Below, piece by piece: positions 53,934-62,822 of a DNA stretch of 64,000 bases. This DNA comes from a bacterium. Its GTDB lineage: Bacteria > Campylobacterota > Campylobacteria > Campylobacterales > Sulfurimonadaceae. The translations under genes and the position numbers were made by a program. Location of the stretch: contig JAHJJX010000017.1 in NCBI GenBank assembly GCA_018822665.1, positions 1-64,000 on the forward strand, read 5' to 3'. The notes beneath the pieces were generated by a model that was not told the origin of the DNA, did not search any database, and worked only from the letters and a program-made list of their open reading frames with translations. The first letter of the stretch is position 1. Every line of letters begins with the position of its first letter.

Positions 53934-55826
53934 CTATTCTGTATAATAAACATAACGGTTTTTGCCGGACATTTTCGCCTTGTACATTGCCTTGTCGGCT
54001 TGTCTTATTATCTCGTTTGCATCTAATTTATCTGCTTGGGGGTAAAATGAAATACCTACGCTCGCCGATACCTGAATAGGATGCTCTTGTATAAAAATCG
54101 ATTCCGATACGCTAGCAAGAAGTCGTGTTACAAAAGAAACAACGGATTCTTTTTCTTGAATATCAATCAGCAATGCTATAAATTCATCTCCGCCCACACG
54201 CGAAAGCGTATCGCCTTCACGAAGCAAAGTGCTCATTTTATCGGCCAATAGTATGAGGAGTTTATCGCCTGTATCGTGGCCATAACTGTCATTGACTTGT
54301 TTAAAACCGTCTATATCAATGTACATAAGGGCTATAATCTGCTCTTTACGAATTGCCTGCGCCATCGCTTGCTTCATGCGGTCGGCAAATAAAAGACGGT
54401 TTGGCAAATTTGTCAGCATATCGTAATTGGCAAGATGCTCAAGTTCTTTTTGCTGTTTTTTTTGCAGTGTTATATCTGTAAAAATTGCAACATAATTTTT
54501 CACCTCTTTATTATCATCACATACGGCGCTGATGGTCAAGTGTTCGGCATACTCATTTCCGCCTTTATTTTGGTTCCACATTTCACCTTTCCACATGCCG
54601 TCTCTTTGCAGATGCTCCCATAACTTTTTATAAAAATTTTCATCATTGCGCCCGGACTGGAGAATACTAGGATTTTTACCAAGCACTTCATCGCGTGAAT
54701 AACCCGTTATATCCATAAATGCTTGATTAACATCAATAATATTGTTATAGTTATCCGTGATAATAATCCCTTCTCGTGCATAGGTAAACACATTGGCTGA
54801 TTGTTTGAGCTTCTCCTCGGCCAAAACACGTTGCGTGATATTTCTTGAAAAAGCAAGATTGTACCCGACACCTCTGTACTCAACATAATTTGCATTTATT
54901 TCAGCCGGAAATGTGCTTGTGTCTTTACATCTGTGTATTACGCGAAAAGTCAATGAACCGTTTTTTTTCAATCTTTCCCAATGCTCCGGTGCATTGGATT
55001 GAAGAAATTTCGGGTCAATATCTGCTATGGCCATTTTTTTTAGTTCCTCTTTTGTATAACCTGACTGACGAACGGCACCCTCACTGACATACATAAAAAA
55101 TCCATCTTTATCACTCAAATACACTGCTTCTGGCACATTGTCAAGTGCGTATTTCATAAGTTTCAGTTCTTCTTTGGATTGCTTAAGCTCTGTAATATCA
55201 CGGGCAAAACCCACTGTGCCAAAAATATTTCCTTCGTTATCAAGAATGGGAGCCTTGTAAGTTTCAAACCATCTTAATTCTCCATCATCTTCAATGAATT
55301 CTTCAAGTTCTTTTATTTGCAGGGATTCCATTACTGCCTTATCATCGGCACGATAAGCATTTGCCAAATCTTCAGGCCAACAATCTAAATCATTTTTACC
55401 GATAAGCTCCGAAGGATTTTTAAGTCCGGCTGCTTTTGCAAAGGGTTTATTGACTGCCAAAAAATTACTCTGCGTATCTTTTAGCCAAACAAGAAACGGA
55501 AAACTGTCTAAAAGTGTACGCTGATAACTTTCACTTTTTTTGAGTTCTTTTTCTATTTTATCTTTGAGATTTATGGTCTCCTCTTGTTCATTTTGTAATT
55601 GCTTCAAATGGCGTATTAAAAAAGCAACTAAAAGAAAAATAAAAAAACCGTCTATAAGCGGGGTAATAAAACCGACTATCATTAAGTTTTTATTAAAAAA
55701 ACTGCCCGTCAACCAGTAGCTTTGCAGAGATATTAAAAACTCGGCAACAAACATAACCAAAACAGTGAAGAGGAAAACAAACCGCCAAAAACCAAGCTCG
55801 GCCAAAAAGGTGATAATTTTTTTCAT
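53934..55826 (-). CDS. membrane PAS-PAS-PAS-GGDEF diguanylate cyclase
   Basis: 630 residues. Two membrane helices (about 12-35 and 45-70), a coiled coil, then three PAS domains (about 95-215, 220-340 and 345-460; e.g. FPFLVWLKDTQSNFLAVNKP, NNIIDVNQAFMDITGYSRDE), and a GGDEF domain with SRVGGDEFIALL. The inhibitory I-site REGD lies five residues before GGDEF. Active cyclase expected. One 11-mer copy is read as D-G-M-W-K-G-E in the third PAS region. Confidence 0.93.
   Translation of the reverse strand: MKKIITFLAELGFWRFVFLFTVLVMFVAEFLISLQSYWLTGSFFNKNLMIVGFITPLIDGFFIFLLVAFLIRHLKQLQNEQEETINLKDKIEKELKKSESYQRTLLDSFPFLVWLKDTQSNFLAVNKPFAKAAGLKNPSELIGKNDLDCWPEDLANAYRADDKAVMESLQIKELEEFIEDDGELRWFETYKAPILDNEGNIFGTVGFARDITELKQSKEELKLMKYALDNVPEAVYLSDKDGFFMYVSEGAVRQSGYTKEELKKMAIADIDPKFLQSNAPEHWERLKKNGSLTFRVIHRCKDTSTFPAEINANYVEYRGVGYNLAFSRNITQRVLAEEKLKQSANVFTYAREGIIITDNYNNIIDVNQAFMDITGYSRDEVLGKNPSILQSGRNDENFYKKLWEHLQRDGMWKGEMWNQNKGGNEYAEHLTISAVCDDNKEVKNYVAIFTDITLQKKQQKELEHLANYDMLTNLPNRLLFADRMKQAMAQAIRKEQIIALMYIDIDGFKQVNDSYGHDTGDKLLILLADKMSTLLREGDTLSRVGGDEFIALLIDIQEKESVVSFVTRLLASVSESIFIQEHPIQVSASVGISFYPQADKLDANEIIRQADKAMYKAKMSGKNRYVYYTE
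54589..54599 (+). repeat. TTCCACATGCC copy 13, in PAS-GGDEF gene
   Basis: Exact 11-mer, antisense; the gene reads GGC ATG TGG AAA (G-M-W-K). Confidence 0.9.
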
Positions 55827-56020
55827 AATGTAAAGTATATTGCAAAAAATATAAAATAGAATAAATTATTTATTTGATAATAATTTCTTAGATTTTTTTT
55901 TGTATTTCGCAGGCTTTTGTTTTTTACGCTCAATACCGGTAAAACAAATAAAAGATAAAAAATGGTATCCTTTCAGACAAATTTTAAGCAATAAATATGA
56001 AACATATATGAAGGATTTTA

Positions 56021-57232
56021 ATGATTAGTTCACTCAGAGGAATGAATGATATTTTAAGTGAGGATTATGAGCGATTTACATACTTTATAAATACTGCGAC
56101 AGAAATAGCAGGTAAATACGGTTTTCATTTTATAGAAACACCTCTTTTGGAAGAAACAGCTCTTTTTAAGCGCTCCGTGGGCGAATCAAGCGATATAGTC
56201 GGCAAAGAGATGTATCAGTTTATCGACAAAGGGCAAAACGATGTTTGCCTTCGCCCTGAGGGAACGGCCGGAGTTGTTCGCGCCTTCATTCAAAAAAAAC
56301 TTGACCGTGCAGGCGGCATTCACAAATTTTTTTATCACGGAGCAATGTTTCGATACGAAAGACCGCAAAAAGGTCGTTTAAGACAGTTTCATCAGTTTGG
56401 CGTAGAGAGTTTTGGTGTGCAGAGCGTTTACGAAGACGCAACAATGATTATGATGGTTTCAGACATCCTTGGGGCATGTGGAATCGGTTACAGACTTCAA
56501 CTGAATTCTCTTGGCGATTCCAACTGCATGCCGCCATATCGCGACTCTTTGGTTTCTTTCATTGAGAGCTGTGAAGACGAGATATGCGAGGATTGCCTCA
56601 GAAGAAAATCAACAAATCCTATCCGTGTCCTTGACTGCAAAAATTCCACATGCCAAGCATTATATGAAAATGCACCAAAACTTATCCATAATCTTTGTTC
56701 CACATGCCAGGATGATTTTGAAAAACTGAAAAAGATTTTACAAGATAACGGCATTGCCTATGAAATAAACACAAATCTGGTTCGCGGACTCGATTACTAT
56801 TCCAAGAGTGCGTTTGAATTCATAAGCGATAACATAGGAAGTCAAAGCGCTATTGCCGGAGGGGGAAGATATGACAGGCTTGTTGAATTTTTGGATGGAA
56901 AAGCAACTCCTGCCGTTGGCTTTGCCATGGGAATTGAAAGACTTATGGAATTAATTCAAATGCCCGAAGTAAAACGAGAAGGCTATTATATCGGTGCGAT
57001 GGACGATGAAGCAGTCGATTTGGTTATGAGTTTGGCTCACAGAAAAAGAAAAACCGATAAAACAACCATTGACTACAAGGCAAGAAACCTCAAAAGCCAC
57101 CTCAAAGCTGCCGATAAAGTCAATGCAAGATACTGCGCTGTTATAGGTGAAAATGAGTTAGAAAACAATACTGTCTGGGTCAAAGATTTGGAAAATAAAA
57201 CAGAAACAACTCTTAAATTAGAAAGTTTTTAA
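56021..57232 (+). CDS. hisS: histidine--tRNA ligase
   Basis: Class II synthetase, 403 residues. LRGMNDIL at the N-terminus, motif 2 region FFYHGAMFRYERPQKGRLRQFHQFGVE, the histidine-specific LVRGLDYYSKSAFEF and motif 3 region AVGFAMGIERLME are visible. AAGGA precedes the ATG. It carries three exact 11-mer copies within 236 bases (A-C-G once and S-T-C twice). Confidence 0.96.
   Translation: MISSLRGMNDILSEDYERFTYFINTATEIAGKYGFHFIETPLLEETALFKRSVGESSDIVGKEMYQFIDKGQNDVCLRPEGTAGVVRAFIQKKLDRAGGIHKFFYHGAMFRYERPQKGRLRQFHQFGVESFGVQSVYEDATMIMMVSDILGACGIGYRLQLNSLGDSNCMPPYRDSLVSFIESCEDEICEDCLRRKSTNPIRVLDCKNSTCQALYENAPKLIHNLCSTCQDDFEKLKKILQDNGIAYEINTNLVRGLDYYSKSAFEFISDNIGSQSAIAGGGRYDRLVEFLDGKATPAVGFAMGIERLMELIQMPEVKREGYYIGAMDDEAVDLVMSLAHRKRKTDKTTIDYKARNLKSHLKAADKVNARYCAVIGENELENNTVWVKDLENKTETTLKLESF
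56473..56483 (-). repeat. TTCCACATGCC copy 14, in hisS
   Basis: Exact 11-mer, antisense; hisS reads GCA TGT GGA (A-C-G). Confidence 0.9.
56644..56654 (+). repeat. TTCCACATGCC copy 15, in hisS
   Basis: Exact 11-mer, sense; read TCC ACA TGC (S-T-C). Confidence 0.9.
56698..56708 (+). repeat. TTCCACATGCC copy 16, in hisS
   Basis: Exact 11-mer, sense; read TCC ACA TGC (S-T-C), 43 bases after copy 15. Confidence 0.9.
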
Positions 57233-57252
57233 TTGGAAATTATAAATTATTT

Positions 57253-57768
57253 ATGGAGTCTCTTTCTGGAAGCGCCATTGCACCTTTGGAGCTCATGGAA
57301 TCTGTCGGACTTACTACAAATAATGCACTATATGTTTTAGATACTCTTCTCAAAAAATATGAAATTAGGCATAATGTCAAAATAATTGCAAGCGGGAAAA
57401 TTTTAACTCCCGACGATGCTATTATCACTATGTGCATGGGAGCTGACGCGGTGGGAATCGCAAGAGGTTTCATGATGAGCGGCGGCCGTATCAGAGCGAG
57501 AATGTGCTCAGGTTTCGGTCTACACCTTTGCCCTGTGGGAATGGCGACGCAAGATAAGAAAAAAAGAGCCTCCTACTTAGTCGTAAAAGAAGGAAAAGAG
57601 ATAGGCAATTACCATAACAACCTGATAAAAGGGATGAAAACCGTTTTATCGGTTATGGGAATTAAACACATAAAAGATTTAAATAAGTCAAGACTTACTT
57701 TTAAAAATCAAAACGGTGAAATATATTTTGACATAGACAAATATTTTCACCACAAATTACATGTATAG
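57253..57768 (+). pseudogene. C-terminal fragment of FMN-binding glutamate synthase domain protein
   Basis: 171 codons matching only the last third of the GltB-type FMN domain: GSAIAPLELMESVGLTTNNA, KIIASGKILTPDDAI, MGADAVGIARGFMMSGG, the cysteine segment and CPVGMATQDKKKRAS. Complete proteins of this family are about 500 residues, so roughly 300 N-terminal residues are lost. The frame follows the hisS stop by 20 bases with no good RBS. Probably a deletion product; expression as a separate protein cannot be excluded. Confidence 0.75.
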
Positions 57769-57777
57769 GTTAAATAA

Positions 57778-59607
57778 ATGAAAAACTTTGGTCTTGATAT
57801 ATGGTCAAACACGAACTTTATCGTTGAAGACGGACAAATAAAACTCAACTACAAAAGTATGCCCTCTCTTTTACAAATCACGGAAGAGATCCGTGACAAA
57901 GATGTTAAAGGACCTATTTTACTTAGATTTCCTCATCTTATAAAAAAGCAAATTAAAAGTTTATACTCTCATTTTGACAAAGCGATGATAGAAAATAACT
58001 ACAAAGGAAAGTTCAATGCCGTCTTTCCTTTAAAAGTAAATCAGTTTCCACATGCCGTAGAAGCCGTCACTTCTCAAGGAGCGCAATTCAACTACGGTCT
58101 CGAAGCCGGTTCTAAAGCCGAACTTATTTTGGCTATGTATAAAACTCCAAAAAAAGCGAATATCACGGTAAACGGTTTTAAAGACAAGGAGATGATTACG
58201 CTTGGTTTTATCGCAGCGCAAAGCGGACACAATATCACGCTTACCATTGAGGGCTTAGGTGAACTTGAAACAATCTTAGAAGTAGCCAAAGAGTGTGACT
58301 TAAAAGTTCCCCATATCGGTATCAGGGTAAGACTTCACAGTGCAGGAAGCGGAATATGGGCTAAAAGCGGTGGAATGGATGCTAAATTTGGTTTAACGTC
58401 CACAGAAATTATTGAAGCAATTACCCTCCTTAGAAATGGTGATTTGCTTCAATATCTTACTATGATTCACTTTCATATCGGTTCGCAAATGTCAGACATT
58501 GCTCCCCTCAAGCGTGCCTTGCGTGAAGCCGGAAATATTTATGCGGAACTTAAAAAAATGGGTGCCGAATCGCTTGACAGCATTAACATCGGTGGTGGTT
58601 TAGCTGTTGAATACGACCAACACACCCATTCAAAATCCCGTAACTACTCTATAGAGGAATTTTCAAGCAGCGTTGTTTTCCTTCTCGGTGAGATTATGAA
58701 TGCAAAAAAGGTTCAGCATCCAAATATATTTACGGAATCAGGAAGATTTATCGTCGCTTCTCATGCCGTGCTCATTGCTCCCGTATTGGAACTTTTTACT
58801 CAGGATTATCATGAAAAACTTATCAATTTTAAGGTTGTAAATCCACCTCTCGTAGAAGAGTTAATCGAGTTGAACAAACTCTTAAACAACAAAAACTGTA
58901 TAGAGTACCTGCACGATGCGCTTGATCACATGGAATCGCTTCTAACACTTTTTGATTTGGGTTATATTGATTTGCAAGACCGCTCCAACGCTGAAATACT
59001 GGTGCACAACATTATCAAGAGAGCTCTCTATTTGACATCATCGAATCCAACAAATGAGCTTGAACAGTTACAGGTAAGATTACAAGAGAGATATCTCATT
59101 AATGCTTCTATTTTTCAAAGTTTGCCGGATTACTGGGGATTGAATCAGCATTTTCCGATTATGCCTTTGCATAATCTTGATGCGACTCCTCTAAGAGCGG
59201 CTTCACTTTGGGATATCACCTGCGACAGCGACGGAGAAATTGGTTTTAACCCTGACAAACCCCTTTATCTCCATGATGTCAATCTGGACGAAGAGGAATA
59301 TTATTTAGGATTTTTCAATGTCGGAGCCTATCAGGAAACATTAGGGATGAATCACAATTTATTTACACATCCAAGTGAATACACTATTCATATCAATGAC
59401 GTTTCATACGAAATAAAAAATGAAGTTGAATCAAAAAACATCTTAGAAATTCTCGAATCTATCGGTTATGACAAGGAAGAGATTGTAAATAAACTTAAAT
59501 CGGATGTCGTTGAAAGCGAATTTATCACAGAAAAAGAAAAAGATGATACACTTGCGAAACTTGAGATACTGATAAAACAAAATGGTTATCTAAGAACTAC
59601 ATATTAA
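57778..59607 (+). CDS. speA: biosynthetic arginine decarboxylase
   Basis: Makes agmatine for polyamine synthesis with PLP and Mg. 609 residues of the alanine-racemase-fold decarboxylases. The PLP lysine is in AVFPLKVNQFPHAVEAV (about 82), later IGIRVRLHSAGSGIWAKSGG, HFHIGSQMSDI, INIGGGLAVEYD and the C-terminal domain with LWDITCDSDGEI (catalytic Cys on the other monomer). An 11-mer copy is used to encode F-P-H-A directly beside the PLP lysine. Confidence 0.96.
   Translation: MKNFGLDIWSNTNFIVEDGQIKLNYKSMPSLLQITEEIRDKDVKGPILLRFPHLIKKQIKSLYSHFDKAMIENNYKGKFNAVFPLKVNQFPHAVEAVTSQGAQFNYGLEAGSKAELILAMYKTPKKANITVNGFKDKEMITLGFIAAQSGHNITLTIEGLGELETILEVAKECDLKVPHIGIRVRLHSAGSGIWAKSGGMDAKFGLTSTEIIEAITLLRNGDLLQYLTMIHFHIGSQMSDIAPLKRALREAGNIYAELKKMGAESLDSINIGGGLAVEYDQHTHSKSRNYSIEEFSSSVVFLLGEIMNAKKVQHPNIFTESGRFIVASHAVLIAPVLELFTQDYHEKLINFKVVNPPLVEELIELNKLLNNKNCIEYLHDALDHMESLLTLFDLGYIDLQDRSNAEILVHNIIKRALYLTSSNPTNELEQLQVRLQERYLINASIFQSLPDYWGLNQHFPIMPLHNLDATPLRAASLWDITCDSDGEIGFNPDKPLYLHDVNLDEEEYYLGFFNVGAYQETLGMNHNLFTHPSEYTIHINDVSYEIKNEVESKNILEILESIGYDKEEIVNKLKSDVVESEFITEKEKDDTLAKLEILIKQNGYLRTTY
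58046..58056 (+). repeat. TTCCACATGCC copy 17, in speA
   Basis: Exact 11-mer, sense; read F-P-H-A four residues after the PLP lysine. Confidence 0.9.
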
Positions 59608-59616
59608 GGGTTTATT

Positions 59617-60321
59617 TTGGGAATTTTTGCAGATATAAAAGAAGATTTTTCTAATGTTTATAAAAATGATCCGGCGCTCAATTCAAAGTTAGATTTTATC
59701 TTTAACTATCCCGGAGTGTGGGCTGTTGCATGGTACAGAGTAGCGCACAAACTACACTGTGCCGGATTTAAAAGCCTCGCAAGAATGTTAATGGGCTTGA
59801 ACCAAATTATTACCAATATAGACATACATCCGGCTGCGCAAATAGGAAAAAGACTCTTTATTGACCATGGCACAGGTGTGGTTATCGGTGAAACTACCAT
59901 CATCGAAGACGATGTGCTTATTTATCAGGGTGTGACACTCGGCGGAGTTTCCCTCAAAAAGGAGGGCAAACGACATCCTACTATCAAAAAAGGTGCTGTT
60001 ATTGGTGCCGGTGCAAAAGTGCTTGGTAACATCACCGTCGGCGAGTACGCAAAAATTGGTGCAAATTCCGTTGTAGTCAAAGAGGTCCCAAATTGTTCAA
60101 CTGCTATCGGTATTCCGGCGCATGTTATTGAAAAAGGAAGATGTAAAGACCCGTTTATGCACAATATGCTTCCGGATATTAATAAAGAGATGTTTGAATA
60201 TCTGCTGAAAAGAGTTGCTGTTTTGGAGCATATTTTAATGGAAGACAACAAAAATCTTTTAGAGCAAGATTTAGTTTTAGAAAATATTTACGAATCCTTC
60301 ATCAAAGCCATGAAAAGTTAA
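59617..60321 (+). CDS. cysE: serine O-acetyltransferase
   Basis: First step of cysteine synthesis. 234 residues from a TTG start with AAGGG before it. A helical N-terminal domain precedes a left-handed beta-helix with hexapeptide repeats (IGKRLFIDHGTGVVIGETTI, VTLGGVSLKKEGKRHPTI); the catalytic His and Asp are in IDHGTG. Nine bases after speA, so co-transcribed. Confidence 0.95.
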   Translation: MGIFADIKEDFSNVYKNDPALNSKLDFIFNYPGVWAVAWYRVAHKLHCAGFKSLARMLMGLNQIITNIDIHPAAQIGKRLFIDHGTGVVIGETTIIEDDVLIYQGVTLGGVSLKKEGKRHPTIKKGAVIGAGAKVLGNITVGEYAKIGANSVVVKEVPNCSTAIGIPAHVIEKGRCKDPFMHNMLPDINKEMFEYLLKRVAVLEHILMEDNKNLLEQDLVLENIYESFIKAMKS

Positions 60322-60389
60322 TTATCTCAATTTATATATTATATAATTTTAGTATAATGTCGAAAATATTTTTCACCTAAAGGGTTTAC

Positions 60390-61562
60390 ATGCTCACAAA
60401 CCGCATTAACACACTATCTGAATCTATAACCATAGCCATTAGTACGCTCGCGCAAGAATTAAAAGCGCAAGGCAAAGATATCCTTAGCTTCTCTGCCGGT
60501 GAACCAGACTTTGATACGCCTCAGGTTATCAAAGATGCTGCAATCAAAGCGATTAACGAGGGTTTTACAAAATACACTGCCGTGGATGGAATTCCCGCTC
60601 TAAAAGTTGCAATTGCTAACAAACTCAAAAGAGATAACGGATTAACCTACGCTCCAAATCAAATCATTACAAACAATGGTGCCAAACACTCACTCTTCAA
60701 CTTATTTGCCGCAACAATTCAAAAAGGCGATGAAGTTATTATTCCGGCACCGTACTGGGTTACATACCCTGAGTTAGTTTTGTATTGCGGCGGCACTGTT
60801 GTAGAAATACAAACAAATGATGAAACAGCATTCAAAATTACGCCTCAGCAGTTAAAAGATGCTTTAACCCCTCAAACAAAAATGTTAGTTTTAACTTCTC
60901 CTTCCAACCCGACAGGCTCTGTTTATTCAAGAGATGAACTCATAGCAATTGGAAAAGTTTTAGAAGGCACGGACGTTATAGTCGCAAGTGATGAGATGTA
61001 TGAAAAACTTATCTATGACGGCGAGTTTACATCAAGCGCAGCCGTAAGTGAAGATATGTACAAAAGAACCGTAACAATTAACGGTTTAAGTAAATCGGTG
61101 GCAATGACAGGATGGAGATTCGGTTATATGGCGGCTCACGATACAGAGCTTATTCAAGCAACCAAAAAGCTTCAATCTCAAAGCACTTCAAATATTAATT
61201 CTATCACTCAAAAAGCTGCTATACCGGGACTTAACGGTGATGCCGATGCAGAGATTGAAATGATGAGAAAAGCTTTTAAAGAGCGCCGCGATGAAGCTGT
61301 ACAACTTTTTAATGCCATAGAGGGCTTAAGTGTTGTAAAACCTGACGGTGCATTTTATTTATTTGTAAATATTAAAGAAGTGAGTAATGACTCCATGAAA
61401 TTCTCAAAAGATTTACTCGAAAAAACAGGTGTAGCTGTTGTGCCTGGTGTGGGATTTGGAAGTGAGGGCTACTTTAGATTTAGCTTTGCCACAGATATAC
61501 AAAGTATACGAACAGGTATTCAAAGAATAGAAAAATTCGTAAAAGAGTTAAAAGTTAAATAA
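60390..61562 (+). CDS. aspC: aspartate aminotransferase (class I)
   Basis: 390 residues of the subgroup Ib aminotransferases. SFSAGEPDFDTP near the N-terminus, TSPSNPTGSVYSRDEL, DEMYEKLIYDG and the PLP lysine in NGLSKSVAMTGWRFGYM are visible. TATAAT near 60352 and AAAGGG before the ATG suggest its own promoter. Ends in a strong hairpin preceded by one 11-mer copy. Confidence 0.93.
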   Translation: MLTNRINTLSESITIAISTLAQELKAQGKDILSFSAGEPDFDTPQVIKDAAIKAINEGFTKYTAVDGIPALKVAIANKLKRDNGLTYAPNQIITNNGAKHSLFNLFAATIQKGDEVIIPAPYWVTYPELVLYCGGTVVEIQTNDETAFKITPQQLKDALTPQTKMLVLTSPSNPTGSVYSRDELIAIGKVLEGTDVIVASDEMYEKLIYDGEFTSSAAVSEDMYKRTVTINGLSKSVAMTGWRFGYMAAHDTELIQATKKLQSQSTSNINSITQKAAIPGLNGDADAEIEMMRKAFKERRDEAVQLFNAIEGLSVVKPDGAFYLFVNIKEVSNDSMKFSKDLLEKTGVAVVPGVGFGSEGYFRFSFATDIQSIRTGIQRIEKFVKELKVK

Positions 61563-61570
61563 GCCCCTTG

Positions 61571-61581
61571 GGCATGTGGAA
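61571..61581 (-). repeat. TTCCACATGCC copy 18, after aspC
   Basis: Exact 11-mer, eight bases beyond the stop and just before the terminator hairpin. Confidence 0.9.
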
Positions 61582-61585
61582 GTTT

Positions 61586-61620
61586 AAAAATTTGCGAAGT
61601 ATTTAGCTTTGCAAATTTTT
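61586..61620. terminator. terminator between aspC and the small minus-strand gene
   Basis: Perfect 10-bp outer arms AAAAATTTGC and GCAAATTTTT with an inner AAG/CTT pairing. A T-run serves either direction. Confidence 0.75.
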
Positions 61621-61638
61621 ATTAAAATATTTATAAAA

Positions 61639-61842
61639 TTATCTTAGACTTTGAAGCGCTTCTATAACTTCATCAAGATTTTCAAGAGGTATATGCACTT
61701 TCCACTCCGGTGCATCCGCATTGCCTGCCAAAGATATACCGACACTTGCCACAGTAGCACTTCCCGCGCCATAAGGCTCCTCTATTTTTGTTACAGAAAT
61801 AACACCTTTTTTTGTTCCGCTTAATGCAATAGTTTTTGACAT
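61639..61842 (-). CDS. small hypothetical protein
   Basis: 67 residues (MSKTIALSGTKKGVISVTKI to LENLDEVIEALQSLR), no signal or membrane part, beta-rich then a C-terminal helix. AAAGGAAAG lies before the ATG. I do not recognise the family. It follows lpxD after 21 bases in the same direction. Confidence 0.7.
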   Translation of the reverse strand: MSKTIALSGTKKGVISVTKIEEPYGAGSATVASVGISLAGNADAPEWKVHIPLENLDEVIEALQSLR

Positions 61843-61863
61843 TCTTCTTTCCTTTTGTAGTTT

Positions 61864-62814
61864 TTATTCTATTAGCTTAGCTATTTTTGCCTGAAGCTTA
61901 AGCCATATTCTGTGCTCCATTAAAGGAAATCCAGAAAATGTTAAGCCGCTTTGCTTAATACTTTTTGTTATCCCGCTTCTAGCGGCGAACGTACTAAACG
62001 GAGCTATCTCCAAATGACCTGCCACTGCGCTTTGTCCCCCCATAACAACATTTCTTCCAAGTTTCGTTGAACCGGATATTCCTGATTGTGCGACTAAAAC
62101 AGAATATTCACCCACTTCACTATTATGCCCTACCTGAACAAGATTGTCGATACGAACACCTTTTTTAATAACGGTGCTTCCAAATACAGCTCTGTCGATT
62201 GTCGTGGAACTTCCTATCTCAACATCATCTTCAATGATTACATTGCCGTTTTGGTATATTTTTTTATGCTCACCCGTCTTAGAAGTTGCAAAACCGAATC
62301 CGTCGCTTCCTATGGTTGTGTTTGCATGAATAATACAATCGTTTCCTATACTGCAATCTCTGTAAACGGTTACATTCGGATAGAGAATGGTGTTATCCCC
62401 TATTTTGCTTTTTGCTCCAACGTAAACATGCGCCATAATAGTACAGTTTTTACCGATTACGGCTCCCTTTGCCACTTCTGCTTTTTGTGACACTTTACTG
62501 CCTTCACCTATCTCGGCATGTGGAAGTGAATCATCTTCTATGCTCGGAGCAAAATATTTTGACAATATTGCCATCTGCCAATACGGAGCATCAACAACCA
62601 ATGCCACACAGCCGCTTGGAACATGTTCTTTAATCGAGTTATTTATGATAATCGCACCCGCATTTGAGCTTTGAATATCTTTAATATACTTAGAATTAGA
62701 AACAAAAGAGATTTCAGTTTTTGTAGCATTTTTTAAAGTATTCATGCCTGTTACAACAAAATTATCGCTATTTATTTTGGCTCCGATGATTGAAGCTATT
62801 TCTTTTAAATCCAT
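61864..62814 (-). CDS. lpxD: UDP-3-O-acylglucosamine N-acyltransferase, copy 1
   Basis: Third step of lipid A synthesis. 316 residues from the ATG at 62814, chosen because AGGAAAC precedes it and the length then equals that of the neighbouring copy; the frame is open to 62865. N-terminal uridine-binding domain, then a left-handed beta-helix of hexapeptides with the catalytic His in VQVGHNSEVGEYS. Copy 19 of the 11-mer encodes L-P-H-A in S-L-P-H-A-E-I-G-E-G. Confidence 0.93.
   Translation of the reverse strand: MDLKEIASIIGAKINSDNFVVTGMNTLKNATKTEISFVSNSKYIKDIQSSNAGAIIINNSIKEHVPSGCVALVVDAPYWQMAILSKYFAPSIEDDSLPHAEIGEGSKVSQKAEVAKGAVIGKNCTIMAHVYVGAKSKIGDNTILYPNVTVYRDCSIGNDCIIHANTTIGSDGFGFATSKTGEHKKIYQNGNVIIEDDVEIGSSTTIDRAVFGSTVIKKGVRIDNLVQVGHNSEVGEYSVLVAQSGISGSTKLGRNVVMGGQSAVAGHLEIAPFSTFAARSGITKSIKQSGLTFSGFPLMEHRIWLKLQAKIAKLIE
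62515..62525 (-). repeat. TTCCACATGCC copy 19, in lpxD copy 1
   Basis: Exact 11-mer, sense; read L-P-H-A. Confidence 0.9.
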
Positions 62815-62822
62815 TTTGTTTC

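Noticed and set aside
36822-54588. Lack of exact 11-mers as proof that the fliL island is foreign
   Set aside because: Gaps of similar order exist in clear core DNA (11,155-23,630), so the absence only agrees with transfer.
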